This document shows, one piece after another, positions 1-8,040 of a stretch of DNA of 64,000 nt. The DNA is from JdFR-22 sp964534325 (GTDB lineage Archaea > Halobacteriota > Archaeoglobi > Archaeoglobales > Archaeoglobaceae): positions 1 through 64,000 of the forward strand of contig CAZHOR010000011.1 of the NCBI GenBank assembly GCA_964534325.1, read 5' to 3'. Both the position numbers and the translations under genes were made by a program. Each line of letters opens with the position of its first letter. Position 1 is the stretch's first letter. The notes under the pieces are model-generated. The model had not been told where the DNA came from. It made no database searches and worked only from the letters and a program-made list of their open reading frames with translations.

Positions 1-75
1 CTAGTGTAATGTCAACCGTGTAGTGCCGCAAGATATTTATTATATGTCACCATAAATGTTCCTTGGTGGATTGGA

Positions 76-549
76 ATGAAGAAATATGTCGTGACGCTTA
101 CGGAGGAGGAGCGTGAGGCCCTATGTGCACTCGCTTCTAAGGGCAAACATCGGTCGCAAAAGGTTCTTAATGCCTTGATCTTACTTGGATGTGATGAGGG
201 AGAGTTTCAGGGGAATCGTTCGACGAATGAAGAGATTTCTCGTATTCTGCAGATAAGTATGAGGAAGATTGATCGAGTGAAGAAGCGATTTGTGGAGGAG
301 GGTTTGGATGTTGCTCTTAATGGTAGGAAAGGGAGTCGTGTCTATGCCAAGAAAGTGGATGGTGATTTTGAAGCCCGTTTGATCGCGTTGAGTTGTAGTG
401 AACCCCCGGAAGGTTTTGGTAGATGGTCACTGAGGTTATTGGCGGATAAAGCAGTTGAACTTAACTATATCGATAGCGTCTCTCATGAAACGGTACGCCG
501 TGTCCTAAAAAAAACGAGCTCAAACCGTGGAAGCGGAAATGTTGGGTGA
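76..549 (+). CDS. IS630 transposase, N-terminal frame (HTH region)
   Basis: This 157-residue frame carries the helix-turn-helix DNA-binding half of an IS630 transposase: a homeodomain-like HTH around residues 45-80 and the helical linker with the family pattern GRWSLRLLADK near residue 115. The frame continues past an eight-A run at 507-514. After the run it reads a sequence that no longer matches the family and stops at 547-549. A -1 slip on the A run joins it to the next frame and restores the family-like KNELKPWKRKCW linker. I read the two frames as one protein made by frameshifting, although a sequence error or mutation in the homopolymer is possible. Confidence 0.85.
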   Translation: MKKYVVTLTEEEREALCALASKGKHRSQKVLNALILLGCDEGEFQGNRSTNEEISRILQISMRKIDRVKKRFVEEGLDVALNGRKGSRVYAKKVDGDFEARLIALSCSEPPEGFGRWSLRLLADKAVELNYIDSVSHETVRRVLKKTSSNRGSGNVG

Positions 550-1208
550 TCCCTCCCAAGCAGAACGGGAGTTTCGTAGCCCAAATGGAACTGGTGCTTG
601 ACGTCTATAAACGCCCATACGATCCGCTTTACCCGGTGGTGTGTATGGACGAATCACCGAAACAATTGATAGGAGAGACCAAGCTACCCATCCCTTCGTC
701 ACCTGGTCAGCTGGAAAGATATGACTACGAATACAGACGTCTTGGAATGTGCAATGTATTCCTCGCCTTTGAGCCTTTGGCAGGCAAGCGGTTAGTGAAA
801 ATTACAGAAAGAAAAACCGGAAAAGATTGGGCCTATTTTCTGGAAGAAATAGCCAAAGAGTATGAAAACGCTGAAAAAATCACCTTGGTCATGGACAACT
901 TAAAAACGCATATCCCCGGCTCTCTTTATCAAACATTCTCACCAGAAAAAGCAAGAACGCTATGGAAAAGATTCGAATTCGTTTATACACCAAAACACGG
1001 AAGCTGGCTGAACATGGCCGAAATAGAACTCAACGTTCTTACACGTCAATGTTTAAACAGAAGAATAGACAACATAGAAACCGTCAGAAAAGAAGTAACG
1101 GCGTGGAAGCAAACCAGGGACAACAAGAACGCCAAAGTGAATTGGCAGTTCACAACCAAAAACGCCAGAATAAAACTATCCCGACTCTACCCGACACTTG
1201 AAAGTTGA
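546..1208 (+). CDS. IS630 transposase, C-terminal DDE frame
   Basis: This frame holds the catalytic DDE domain of an IS630-type transposase: first Asp in CMDES (about residue 35), second Asp in VMDNLKTH (about residue 118), and the Glu in SWLNMAEIE (about residue 155). The GTG at 546 is only the first formal start. The family-like sequence extends upstream in this frame to the A run at 507-514, so translation probably enters by a -1 frameshift from the 76-549 frame. Transposition would be cut-and-paste at TA. Confidence 0.85.
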   Translation: MIPPKQNGSFVAQMELVLDVYKRPYDPLYPVVCMDESPKQLIGETKLPIPSSPGQLERYDYEYRRLGMCNVFLAFEPLAGKRLVKITERKTGKDWAYFLEEIAKEYENAEKITLVMDNLKTHIPGSLYQTFSPEKARTLWKRFEFVYTPKHGSWLNMAEIELNVLTRQCLNRRIDNIETVRKEVTAWKQTRDNKNAKVNWQFTTKNARIKLSRLYPTLES

Positions 1209-1383
1209 CAAGACACTAGTATACATTCGGTTCAGCTCTACACCCTTCTATAATTCTATTGACAATGAATAAATAATAATATAATAATGGAGTATAAACT
1301 ATGGTTGTTATGATATTAATGGATTTAGGAACTCTTTTAAACTATTTCGATTTATTATAATTCTAATTGAGAGGTTTGAAGAA

Positions 1384-2259
1384 ATGAGAACAAAAATATT
1401 GGTTGGTATTTTCATCTTTTTTTGCTTAGTTGGTGTTAGCTCAGCCTCTGCTGCTACTATTTATGTTCCAGATGAACATTCAACGATTCAACAGGCTGTA
1501 AATAATGCAAATGATGGAGATACCATCATTGTCAGAGATGGAACTTACCCCACGGGGAATGTACCTGTGAACAAACAATTGACTATTAAGTCTGAGAACG
1601 GTTCAACAAACTGCATAGTCAACTTTAACGGTTGGTTTGGGGATGTCTTTCAAGTTACAGCAGATTACGTGAACATAACTGGATTCACAATAAAAGGAGG
1701 GCCTGATAGTGGAATAGTCCTAAATAGTGTATCAAATTGCAAGATATCAAACAACAACATATTGGACAACGGTAGAGGTATCTACCTCATAGATGCAAGC
1801 AACAATATAATTTCAAATAACAATATATCAGACAATGACAACGGCATTTACCTCTCAAATTCAAACAACAACCAGATCTATCTGAATAACTTCAATAACT
1901 TCATGGGCAGCGATGATAGTAATGTTATATCTCATAGCTTAACAAACATCTGGAACTCCACTGAACCGATAAAGTACAACTACAACGGCCAAACATACAC
2001 AAACTATCTCGGCAACCATTGGGTTGGCTACACCTTCTCAGATAATAATCCAGAGGATGGAATCGGTGATACTCCACACAACATTCCAGGTGTTGGTTAT
2101 GATAACTACCCGTTAATGCAACCTTTTAAGAATTATGAGACTTCATCCGAAGAAGCTGAGGAGGATACACCAGAGTCAATACCAGAGTTCCCCACCATAG
2201 CATTACCCGTAATAGGAATGCTGGCAATACTGACAATAATGAACAGAAGAAGACAATAA
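1384..2259 (+). CDS. Secreted beta-helix protein with PEF-CTERM sorting signal
   Basis: A surface protein of 291 residues. Residues 1-25 form a signal peptide (hydrophobic core, then SSASAA). Residues about 30-150 contain parallel beta-helix repeats of the NosD/pectin-lyase-like type, with recurring asparagine-rich turns such as NNNISDN. The C terminus has an acidic linker, then PEF at 267-269, a hydrophobic segment and NRRRQ, which is the tripartite PEF-CTERM signal processed by archaeosortases. The protein should be anchored at the cell surface. Its ligand is not visible. A Shine-Dalgarno-like GAGAGGTTTG precedes the ATG. It stands alone between the insertion sequence and mat. Confidence 0.85.
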   Translation: MRTKILVGIFIFFCLVGVSSASAATIYVPDEHSTIQQAVNNANDGDTIIVRDGTYPTGNVPVNKQLTIKSENGSTNCIVNFNGWFGDVFQVTADYVNITGFTIKGGPDSGIVLNSVSNCKISNNNILDNGRGIYLIDASNNIISNNNISDNDNGIYLSNSNNNQIYLNNFNNFMGSDDSNVISHSLTNIWNSTEPIKYNYNGQTYTNYLGNHWVGYTFSDNNPEDGIGDTPHNIPGVGYDNYPLMQPFKNYETSSEEAEEDTPESIPEFPTIALPVIGMLAILTIMNRRRQ

Positions 2260-2400
2260 ACAATTTATTATTTTTTATTAAAAAAATAGTTAGAGATGGC
2301 TAATCAACCTTTAATTTAAATTTACTCCGCGTTAAGCGAAGCTAAATACTTTGAGTCAGTAAATAAAAAGGATAAAAAGAGAGAAAAGATTTGACCTATA

Positions 2401-3618
2401 TTAGAAGGTCTCCAGTTCGCCTTTGATGACCATGTCGGTTACTTTGGGGACGTTCTCCAGCCAGTACTCTGCTACCTCATTGGCCTTTGCTTCCAGTTTG
2501 GATACGTCATAGCCTTTCTCGGGTATGACCTGTATGCTGCAGACCCTGGGTTCGCTGACCGGCTTCCCGATCTGGGATATCATCTTGACGTATACTTCTT
2601 TTACGCCTTCAACTTCTTTGTAGCAGCCCTGGGCGATCAAGTTGGACATCAGGTTGTAGAGCTTGCCCACGTGGTTTACGGGGTTCTTTCCGCTTGTGGC
2701 TTCCATGCTCATGGGCCTGCTGGGAGTAATGATGCCGTTGCATCTATTTCCTCTGCCCACACTTCCGTCATCTCCACTGTCCGCAGAAGTGCCCGTTACA
2801 GTGAGGTAAACAGAGCCTCTATCGTGATCGTCGGCAGTATTGACGTAAACGTCCACGTCCTTCTCTGTGTAGTCCTTAGCCGCATCCTTGATCTTCTCTG
2901 TCAGCTCCTCCTTGGCTGAGATATAATCATCTAATTGGTGAACGTGTTTGCTGACAAATGCGCAGGCAACGGTTAGGGCGATCCTGTCATCCTCTCTCAA
3001 GCCCATCACCTTAACGTCCTCGCCTATTGCCTTGTTCTCGTTCCTGAAGTTATTGTATATCCTCTTCTCCATGTTATAGACCAGGCTCTCGGTCTCGGAG
3101 AATGGAGCATAACCAATCCCGAACGAAGTGTCGTTGGCGAATGCCACGCCCCTCTCGAAAACGTCTGTGAGGGATGTGCTTCCCTTACCCAGCTTGATGT
3201 CAAAGTTCATGTCGGTCTCGGGGTTGAGGTTGTTCATGCTCTTTTTAATGTATTCTCTGGCAGCGCTGGCTGCGATGTCATCTACTGCAACCTTCTGGCC
3301 ATCGAACTCGTCCGTTGCCCTCCCTACGAGGAGAACGTACATGGGAACATCTATCTTGTCACTTCCATAATCGGAAACAGAACTACCAGCAACTATCTGG
3401 CATTCATCTGTATTATGGTGTAAAACATCATCAAATTTTTTCAGGTATTCTTTACACAAATTTTTACTTATTGCTTCTGCCATCCCATCTGCAAGGCTGT
3501 CGGGATGACCAATTCCTTTTCTCTCCACGATCTCGATTCTCTGCTTCTCGACAGGGGTTCCAACAATTTCTTCAACAACAACGTTCTTCATTTTTTTCTT
3601 GGTATTCATGCTTTCCAT
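2401..3618 (-). CDS. mat: Archaeal S-adenosylmethionine synthetase
   Basis: Makes S-adenosylmethionine from methionine and ATP. At 405 residues it has the length and sequence of the archaeal MAT family, which differs from bacterial MetK: the near-N-terminal ERKGIGHPDSLADGMAE signature is clear and the family pattern continues to the end (GRGNRCNGIITPSRPMSMEA). The ATG at 3618 is supported by GGTGGATTT just upstream and a TATA-like CTTATATATC at 3651-3660. It is monocistronic on the minus strand. As the methyl donor source it supplies the many methyltransferases of the island, but its position next to them is only neighbourhood. Confidence 0.95.
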   Translation of the reverse strand: MESMNTKKKMKNVVVEEIVGTPVEKQRIEIVERKGIGHPDSLADGMAEAISKNLCKEYLKKFDDVLHHNTDECQIVAGSSVSDYGSDKIDVPMYVLLVGRATDEFDGQKVAVDDIAASAAREYIKKSMNNLNPETDMNFDIKLGKGSTSLTDVFERGVAFANDTSFGIGYAPFSETESLVYNMEKRIYNNFRNENKAIGEDVKVMGLREDDRIALTVACAFVSKHVHQLDDYISAKEELTEKIKDAAKDYTEKDVDVYVNTADDHDRGSVYLTVTGTSADSGDDGSVGRGNRCNGIITPSRPMSMEATSGKNPVNHVGKLYNLMSNLIAQGCYKEVEGVKEVYVKMISQIGKPVSEPRVCSIQVIPEKGYDVSKLEAKANEVAEYWLENVPKVTDMVIKGELETF

Positions 3619-3650
3619 TGAAATCCACCAAGCAGAATAACCCGTTCAAC

Positions 3651-3660
3651 GATATATAAG
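3651..3660 (-). promoter_or_regulatory. TATA box of mat
   Basis: On the minus strand CTTATATATC lies 33-42 bases upstream of the mat ATG. Transcription would begin near 3628 and leave a short leader with the GGTGGA ribosome-binding site. Confidence 0.55.
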
Positions 3661-3680
3661 TATTGTCATTCTTGGTCGAA

Positions 3681-4388
3681 TTAAATAAACAGCTTGGCCT
3701 TAACTTCTCTAAATTCTTTGTAGAAGTCCACAACATCCTTACCTTCCACGAATGGCATTCCGTTGGCTTCTCCATACTCTATAGCTTTTTCTTTTGGTAA
3801 GGCTCTACCAGTATCCTTATCCAGCATCTCACATATGGCTACTGCGGGGCCAATTCCTGCCATTTCGGCTAACGCAACGCTCAGCTCCGTCTGACCTACT
3901 CTATCATAAGTAAGGCTTTCTGCAGCCCTTAATAGCGCCACGTGTCCGGGACTTCTAAACTCGCTACCAAAGTCGAAATCATAACCCATCATGACCTGAT
4001 CCGCTACTTCGCCTACTCTTTTTATGGTCAAAGACCTGTCCTCATCCGTTATCCCGGTATAGGTATCCCTATGATTTACCCATAAAGAGAAGGATGAGCG
4101 GGAATCATACTTAATATCGTTAGACATGTGAACAGAATTCAACTCATCCATACTCTGGCTGGCAGCTTTCAATACATCATGCATAAAAGGGAGATTCAAT
4201 CTCTGAGCAGCTACAGGATGGAGCGCCACACAGATCAAGCCACCTGCATCTATTCTCAACATGGCTATATCCTTGGGTGTAACGTTGACAGCAGGAATAG
4301 CTATATCTGTTTCACCTTCTCTATCATCAAAATCGTAGATTAAAACGGGTTCTCCTCTTCTGAATGCTCTCAATGCTTCCTCTATCAT
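3681..4388 (-). CDS. ribB: 3,4-dihydroxy-2-butanone 4-phosphate synthase
   Basis: Converts ribulose 5-phosphate to dihydroxybutanone phosphate plus formate, a precursor step for riboflavin. The 235-residue protein shows the family's acidic metal/substrate loop DDREGETD (residues 21-28) and the later FRSPGHVALLRA segment. It is a stand-alone RibB without the GTP cyclohydrolase II domain of many bacterial RibBA proteins. Its ATG overlaps the stop of the upstream riboflavin kinase gene (ATGA), so the two are translationally coupled in one riboflavin/flavin operon. Confidence 0.95.
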   Translation of the reverse strand: MIEEALRAFRRGEPVLIYDFDDREGETDIAIPAVNVTPKDIAMLRIDAGGLICVALHPVAAQRLNLPFMHDVLKAASQSMDELNSVHMSNDIKYDSRSSFSLWVNHRDTYTGITDEDRSLTIKRVGEVADQVMMGYDFDFGSEFRSPGHVALLRAAESLTYDRVGQTELSVALAEMAGIGPAVAICEMLDKDTGRALPKEKAIEYGEANGMPFVEGKDVVDFYKEFREVKAKLFI

Positions 4389-5032
4389 ATGACCACCTCG
4401 ACATTTACCGGATCTCCATCCTTTATCCCCAGCTTGTCCCTTATATGAACAGGAGATATAACTTCCATCACATCCGAGGGATAATGAGTTCTCTGAGGGA
4501 TTACCACAGCTCCTTCAACTTTGTCGATCCTGCAGGGAAACGCTTTAACTTCTCCAAAGGTCCTGTCCTCTGTAGAGAAGCCCTCTATTTTTATTCCTTC
4601 TTCTTCATCCAGTCTTCTCCTGAAATAAGCCTGTTCTTTACTGATCTTGAGATTGAGCGTTCCGGGGTATGGATCGAAGTCCAGTTTATCCTTGAACTGC
4701 TCCTTGTAACCCTCAAGTGAAACGTAATACCTTCCTTCGCCAACTCCACTCATTGCCTTTCCAGTTATTATAATACTCTCACCTCTGTCAAAGATCTTCT
4801 TATAATCCAGGTACTCCCTGTAGAGCTTCTTCTTCCCTTTCTCATTGATGGCTATGAATTGACCATCTTTGTCCAGGACCCTCTCGATCAACTCCCTTTC
4901 TTCCAGCTCTTTAAGCTTTCTGGCCGCTGTTTGCAGGCTCTGATCTATCTTATCGGCCAGCTCTTTGGAGCTGATCTTCACGAAATTTTTGGTGGCGCCC
5001 ATCAACGCCAGTTGCTTCAGGATCTCCGTCAT
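4385..5032 (-). CDS. ribK: CTP-dependent riboflavin kinase with N-terminal winged helix
   Basis: Makes FMN from riboflavin using CTP, the archaeal alternative to RibF. Residues about 1-85 form a winged helix-turn-helix (KELADKIDQSLQTAARKLKEL, then a wing). Residues about 87-215 are the DUF120/RibK kinase domain with GVGEGRYYVSLEGY and PYPGTLNLKI. The fused HTH suggests the protein may also regulate riboflavin genes, as proposed for archaeal RbkR proteins; that is inference here. It overlaps ribB by four bases and is the first gene of the operon. Confidence 0.93.
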   Translation of the reverse strand: MTEILKQLALMGATKNFVKISSKELADKIDQSLQTAARKLKELEERELIERVLDKDGQFIAINEKGKKKLYREYLDYKKIFDRGESIIITGKAMSGVGEGRYYVSLEGYKEQFKDKLDFDPYPGTLNLKISKEQAYFRRRLDEEEGIKIEGFSTEDRTFGEVKAFPCRIDKVEGAVVIPQRTHYPSDVMEVISPVHIRDKLGIKDGDPVNVEVVI

Positions 5033-5134
5033 ATAATCACTGGACTATCTCATTTTTGAGAAGCATCTCATTGCACTATATAAATATTTTGAAACGGGCT
5101 AACTTTTTTAATCCCTAAACAGGTGACCAGGATT

Positions 5135-6124
5135 ATGATCAAAGCAGGCATTATAGGCGCCAGCGGCTATACAGGCTCTGAACTCCTGAGGATGCTATAT
5201 AAGCACCCTGAAGCCGAGGTAGTTGCTGCTACCTCCAGAAAATGGGAAGGAGAGCATATCGTAGATGCTCACCCGTTTTTGAGAGGGTTCTACGACCTCA
5301 AATTTACGGCCCCAGAGATGGGGAGTCTGGAGGGTTGTGATGTTGTGTTTACTGCTGTTCCCCATGGAGATGCCATGAAATACGTGCCCCAGCTGATGGA
5401 AGCAGGTGTCAAGGTGGTGGATATCTCTGCTGACTACAGGCTGAGTAAAGAGGTCTATGAGAAGGCTTATGGGGAGCATACGGCATTCATGGATGCGATT
5501 TACGGGTTGACCGAGCTTTACCGGGATGAGGTTAAAAAAGCGGAGCTGGTGGCCAATCCCGGATGTTATCCCACAGGTGCGATACTGGCTGCCGCTCCAC
5601 TTGCTGCCGAAGGAGTAGTGGAGAGAGTAGTTTTCGATTCAAAGAGCGGGATCAGCGGTGCAGGAGCGGATCCCAAGGAGCTGTCCCACTACCCCAACTT
5701 GCAGGAGGCGGTGATCCCCTATAAGGTCACCGGCCACAGGCACTACTATGAAATGGTCCAGGAGCTGGAGAACCTGCAGGATGGTTTAAAGGTTTCCTTC
5801 ACACCCCAGGTCTTTCCGGGGGCGAGGGGGATCCTGACCACGGCCCACATATTCTTGAAGGAGGATGTAGGCGTGAAGAAGATCTATGAGAAGTTCTATG
5901 ATGATTCTTATTTCGTGAGGCTTCAGGAGCAGGTGAGATTGAACTGGGTTAGAGGAAGCAACTTCTGCGACATCGCCACCTATCCAGAAGAAGGGAGGGT
6001 TGTGGTAACTTCAGCTATAGATAATCTGGTCAAAGGAGCCAGCGGGCAGGCCATCCAGAACATGAACTTGATGTTCGATCTGGAAGAGAAGACAGGGCTC
6101 GATTACCCCCCACTATTTCCCTGA
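5135..6124 (+). CDS. argC: N-acetyl-gamma-glutamyl-phosphate reductase
   Basis: NADPH-dependent reductase of arginine biosynthesis (possibly also the LysW-linked version, which sequence alone does not separate). N-terminal Rossmann motif GIIGASGYTGSELLR, catalytic cysteine in NPGCYPTGA (about residue 150), and C-terminal GASGQAIQNMN. I choose the ATG at 5135 over the GTG at 5123 because the bases AGGTGACC at 5121-5128 then serve as a ribosome-binding site. No other arginine gene is adjacent. Confidence 0.93.
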   Translation: MIKAGIIGASGYTGSELLRMLYKHPEAEVVAATSRKWEGEHIVDAHPFLRGFYDLKFTAPEMGSLEGCDVVFTAVPHGDAMKYVPQLMEAGVKVVDISADYRLSKEVYEKAYGEHTAFMDAIYGLTELYRDEVKKAELVANPGCYPTGAILAAAPLAAEGVVERVVFDSKSGISGAGADPKELSHYPNLQEAVIPYKVTGHRHYYEMVQELENLQDGLKVSFTPQVFPGARGILTTAHIFLKEDVGVKKIYEKFYDDSYFVRLQEQVRLNWVRGSNFCDIATYPEEGRVVVTSAIDNLVKGASGQAIQNMNLMFDLEEKTGLDYPPLFP

Positions 6125-6184
6125 ATAATAGTTAATAGGTTTGAAGTGCTGATAACTTATTGAATATTAGAGAAAAGCGAAAGA

Positions 6185-6192
6185 TTTATTTA
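6185..6192 (+). promoter_or_regulatory. TATA box with BRE-like GCGAAAG for the 6215 hairpin element
   Basis: TTTATTTA at 6185-6192 follows the purine-rich GCGAAAGA, a good archaeal BRE/TATA pair. Its centre is about 26 bases before G6215, the first base of a perfect 13-bp stem. This spacing is what an archaeal transcript starting at the stem would need. Confidence 0.5.
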
Positions 6193-6214
6193 GTTTAAAG
6201 ACAAATATACTATT

Positions 6215-6313
6215 GTCGGGGTAGTATTATTCTAAAATGATCAACCCCCTTAAACCTCCAAACCCCTTAAACCTCCAAACCCCTCCCGATTATTACCACC
6301 ATACTACCCCGAC
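6215..6313 (+). ncRNA. Candidate stem-loop RNA with C-rich loop (other strand G-quadruplex-like)
   Basis: GTCGGGGTAGTAT at 6215-6227 pairs perfectly with ATACTACCCCGAC at 6301-6313. The 73-base loop contains only two G residues and a tandem repeat of a 17-base unit with the core CCTCCAAACCCC, so it should stay single-stranded. A TATA box sits at the correct distance upstream and TATATTTTAATT follows the stem as a possible terminator. CCTCC is complementary to Shine-Dalgarno GGAGG. On the minus strand the loop has four or more G runs and could fold as a quadruplex, so a DNA-level role is the main alternative. Confidence 0.45.
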
Positions 6314-6449
6314 TATATTTTAATTATTAACGCTTCCTTTCTAACATCCTATTCATTTGCATTGCTTTATGGACCCAAATCCAGGCCAACTCCAACACCA
6401 AAATATTCATAAACACTGGAGGGAAAACAGTCATACTCAAATAATAGAG

Positions 6450-6524
6450 GCTCCGGTGGTGTAGTCAGGCCAATCATGTGGGACTCTCGATCCCACGACC
6501 CGGGTTCAAATCCCGGCCGGAGCA
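6450..6524 (+). tRNA. tRNA-Glu (anticodon CTC)
   Basis: A full cloverleaf can be folded by eye: acceptor GCTCCGG with CCGGAGC, anticodon stem TGGGA/TCCCA closing the loop CTCTCGA (anticodon CTC), and the T arm CCGGG/CCCGG with loop TTCAAAT. The discriminator is A and no CCA is encoded, as is common in archaea. An AT-rich AAATATTCATAAAC about 40 bases upstream may be its promoter. Accessory DNA starts directly behind it, a typical arrangement for integration at tRNA genes. Confidence 0.96.
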
Positions 6525-6529
6525 CTAAG

Positions 6530-6826
6530 TTAAAAGTTCGATGCTCGGAACTAGGGGACCGGGCCATAAGTGATAGGTTAAAGGCTGATATTCAACCACC
6601 ATCTCAACAGGCTTTAGAAATAATACCTGAGTGTTTTCGGGTCGATGACCGCCTTGGACCTACAGACGCTGTTATACTCGCTCAGGCTTTGTGCGACATG
6701 AACTCTGTGTATCTATTTACTTTCGATGGAGTTTTAACCAATTCACTCTCCCTACTTGAATTAGAGAAGGAGTTAAGGAGTAATGGAAAAAGAAGAAGGA
6801 AACTCAGGATCAGGCATAGTTTTTAA
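6530..6826 (+). pseudogene. PIN-domain (VapC-like) C-terminal remnant
   Basis: Reading in frame with codons ending at 6826, the last 85 or so residues match the end of a PIN-domain ribonuclease: LGPTDAVILAQALCDMN (conserved acidic Asp), YLFTFDGVL, then the basic tail LEKELRSNGKRRRKLRIR. The N-terminal half with the first catalytic Asp is missing, and the frame begins inside the tRNA-Glu gene. It is therefore a truncated toxin left at the tRNA boundary. Confidence 0.65.
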
Positions 6827-7308
6827 ACCCCTGTAACTCCTTAAGTTTCTCCTCAATGAAATCTTTTTTAATGTCTTTTAAATCATGCACCTTCTCAACG
6901 ATAAGCTTGTTGATCTTCTCTTCAGAATAAGTTCCTGTCTCTAAAAGGCGTTCATTGGTCTTCCACAGATAGAGGATGGTTGCAATAACTTCTAACTCTT
7001 TTGGAGTTCTACCGGTAACGTAGTCCTTGAAGCCATCAAATTTATTTTTGTCGTAGGGGACATTACTTAAATTCTCACCGGATTTATTTAATTTATAGTA
7101 ATCATCGGCCAATTTGGGGGAATACGGCCCTCTGATGTAGAGGTTAAAAGGATAATTGAAATCCATTCCGAATAAATTTCTAGCCAGATATACGTATTTT
7201 TGTAATTTATATAAGCCTGCTCTCGAACGAATCAATATCAAAATTCAGGATGTTATATTCTTTTAAGAGGTCTACGAATTTAGCTAATTTCGATAATTCC
7301 TTCTTCAT
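6810..7308 (-). pseudogene. YwgA/Panacea-like protein, frameshifted
   Basis: The C-terminal 143 residues (end 6810) resemble the YwgA/SocA-like fold: LQKYVYLARNLFGMDFNYPF, then YIRGPYSPKLADDYYKL and ELEVIATILYLW. The same layout occurs in the intact gene at 8467-8946. A matching N terminus (MKKELSKLAKFVDLL...) starts at the ATG at 7306-7308 behind a strong GAGGTG ribosome-binding site, but it is in another frame. A one-base insertion around 7215-7230 separates the two parts. The protein is probably inactive unless a downstream start is used. The family assignment is by pattern only. Confidence 0.5.
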
Positions 7309-7380
7309 TCTCACTCACCTCTTTATATGATATATTTATGGTTAACATGTCAATTTTTTAATATTGTTATCAGCATCAAA

Positions 7381-7575
7381 GTTAATATATTTTGTGTGTA
7401 GCGAAAATAGGTTCTTTGCAGCCTCAATCCATAGTTCCATAGCGGTCTTAATCTGCTTTAGAGTTTCTTCTTCAGTTTCGCCAAAAGCAGAGCAACCAGA
7501 CACCAGATTACAGCAACGTAACCCTCATCTCCTTCGCTGTAGAAGATATGTGTTGTGTATCTATGCATTCTCTGT
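7381..7575 (-). pseudogene. HicB-like antitoxin remnant, copy 1
   Basis: The minus strand reads FYSEGDEGYVAVI, then, after a shift of frame, GCSAFGETEEETLKQIKTAM and LWIEAAK. This is the HicB antitoxin pattern (Y..D..GY.A..P.L.GC...G.T..EA...I..A). The four-residue PDLP-like segment is deleted together with the frame. The same lesion is present in copy 2 at 10310-10468, so the copies come from one damaged ancestor. No HicA partner was found. Confidence 0.6.
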
Positions 7576-7680
7576 CTCCTGACTCCTTAGTTTTGATCGG
7601 GCACAACCACAATCTTATCTTTTTACCATCCCAATCCTCATCCATCAGATACATGTTGATTATGGGATTGTTCACTACCG
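7575..7680 (-). pseudogene. DUF4143-type ATPase C-terminal remnant, copy 1
   Basis: The minus strand encodes INMYLMDEDWDGKKIRLWL, the extreme C terminus of an archaeal DUF4143 ATPase, directly before the HicB remnant. It parallels the longer fragment at 10472-10733 and shows that an ATPase-tail plus HicB unit was duplicated. Confidence 0.5.
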
Positions 7681-7686
7681 GAAACG

Positions 7687-8040
7687 TTATTTGTCATTTC
7701 TTTCCAGCTCTTCGATAATCTTGTAGATATTGGTCCTTAGATCTGGAACGTCCTCTTTAATGATCTTCCAAACTCTTCTGAGATTAACAGATGAATAGGT
7801 ATGGATTAAGATATCCCTTAAGCCTGCAATATTTCTCTAGGGGATTTCTGGATACTTCTCTCTGATCTCGAAAGGTATATTTTACCTAGCCTCGCCTATT
7901 ATTTCCAGTCTTCTTAAAACAGCATCCTGAACCATTCTGTTCTCATAGAAATCCTCTTCGTCGAGATTCTCAACATAACCTTCAATAATCTCTATACCTT
8001 CCAGAATATCTTCAAGATATTCTATGTAATCTTTCAGACT
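7687..8040 (-). pseudogene. hepT: HepT toxin with two in-frame stops
   Basis: The frame gives a full HEPN/HepT sequence (YIEYLEDILEGIEIIEGYV ... RLEIIGEA ... IPFEIREKYPEIP ... AGLRDILIHTY) except for a TAA at 7882-7884 and a TAG at 7837-7839, the latter where the family has Trp. The ribonuclease motif R-x4-H-x-Y (RDILIHTY) lies beyond both stops. The upstream mntA gene is intact and adjacent, so only the toxin has been lost. Confidence 0.75.

Larger units (their letters stand above)
1..1219 (+). mobile_element. IS630-family insertion sequence
   Basis: Terminal inverted repeats bound the element: CTAGTGTAATGTCAAC at the left edge and the reverse complement of CTAGTGTCTTGTCAAC at 1204-1219 (14 of 16 match). 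The right end lies next to TA dinucleotides, in keeping with the TA target of the IS630/Tc1 superfamily. Inside are two overlapping transposase frames (76-549 and 546-1208). The left flank is outside the window, so the target duplication cannot be checked. The element looks complete and may be active. Confidence 0.88.

Noticed and set aside
2290..2360. Possible hairpin GTTAAGCGAAGCTAA downstream of the PEF-CTERM gene
   Set aside because: The stem is only a few bases long with a bulge, and no T-run is placed as in a terminator.
2671..3370. Several plus-strand frames opposite mat
   Set aside because: They are antisense shadows of the strongly conserved synthetase. The same applies to the frames opposite glgB, treS, glgP and the large defence genes.
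6476..6530. Open frame running through the tRNA-Glu gene
   Set aside because: Its first part is tRNA sequence. Only the part after 6530 encodes PIN-like residues, so it was annotated as a remnant.
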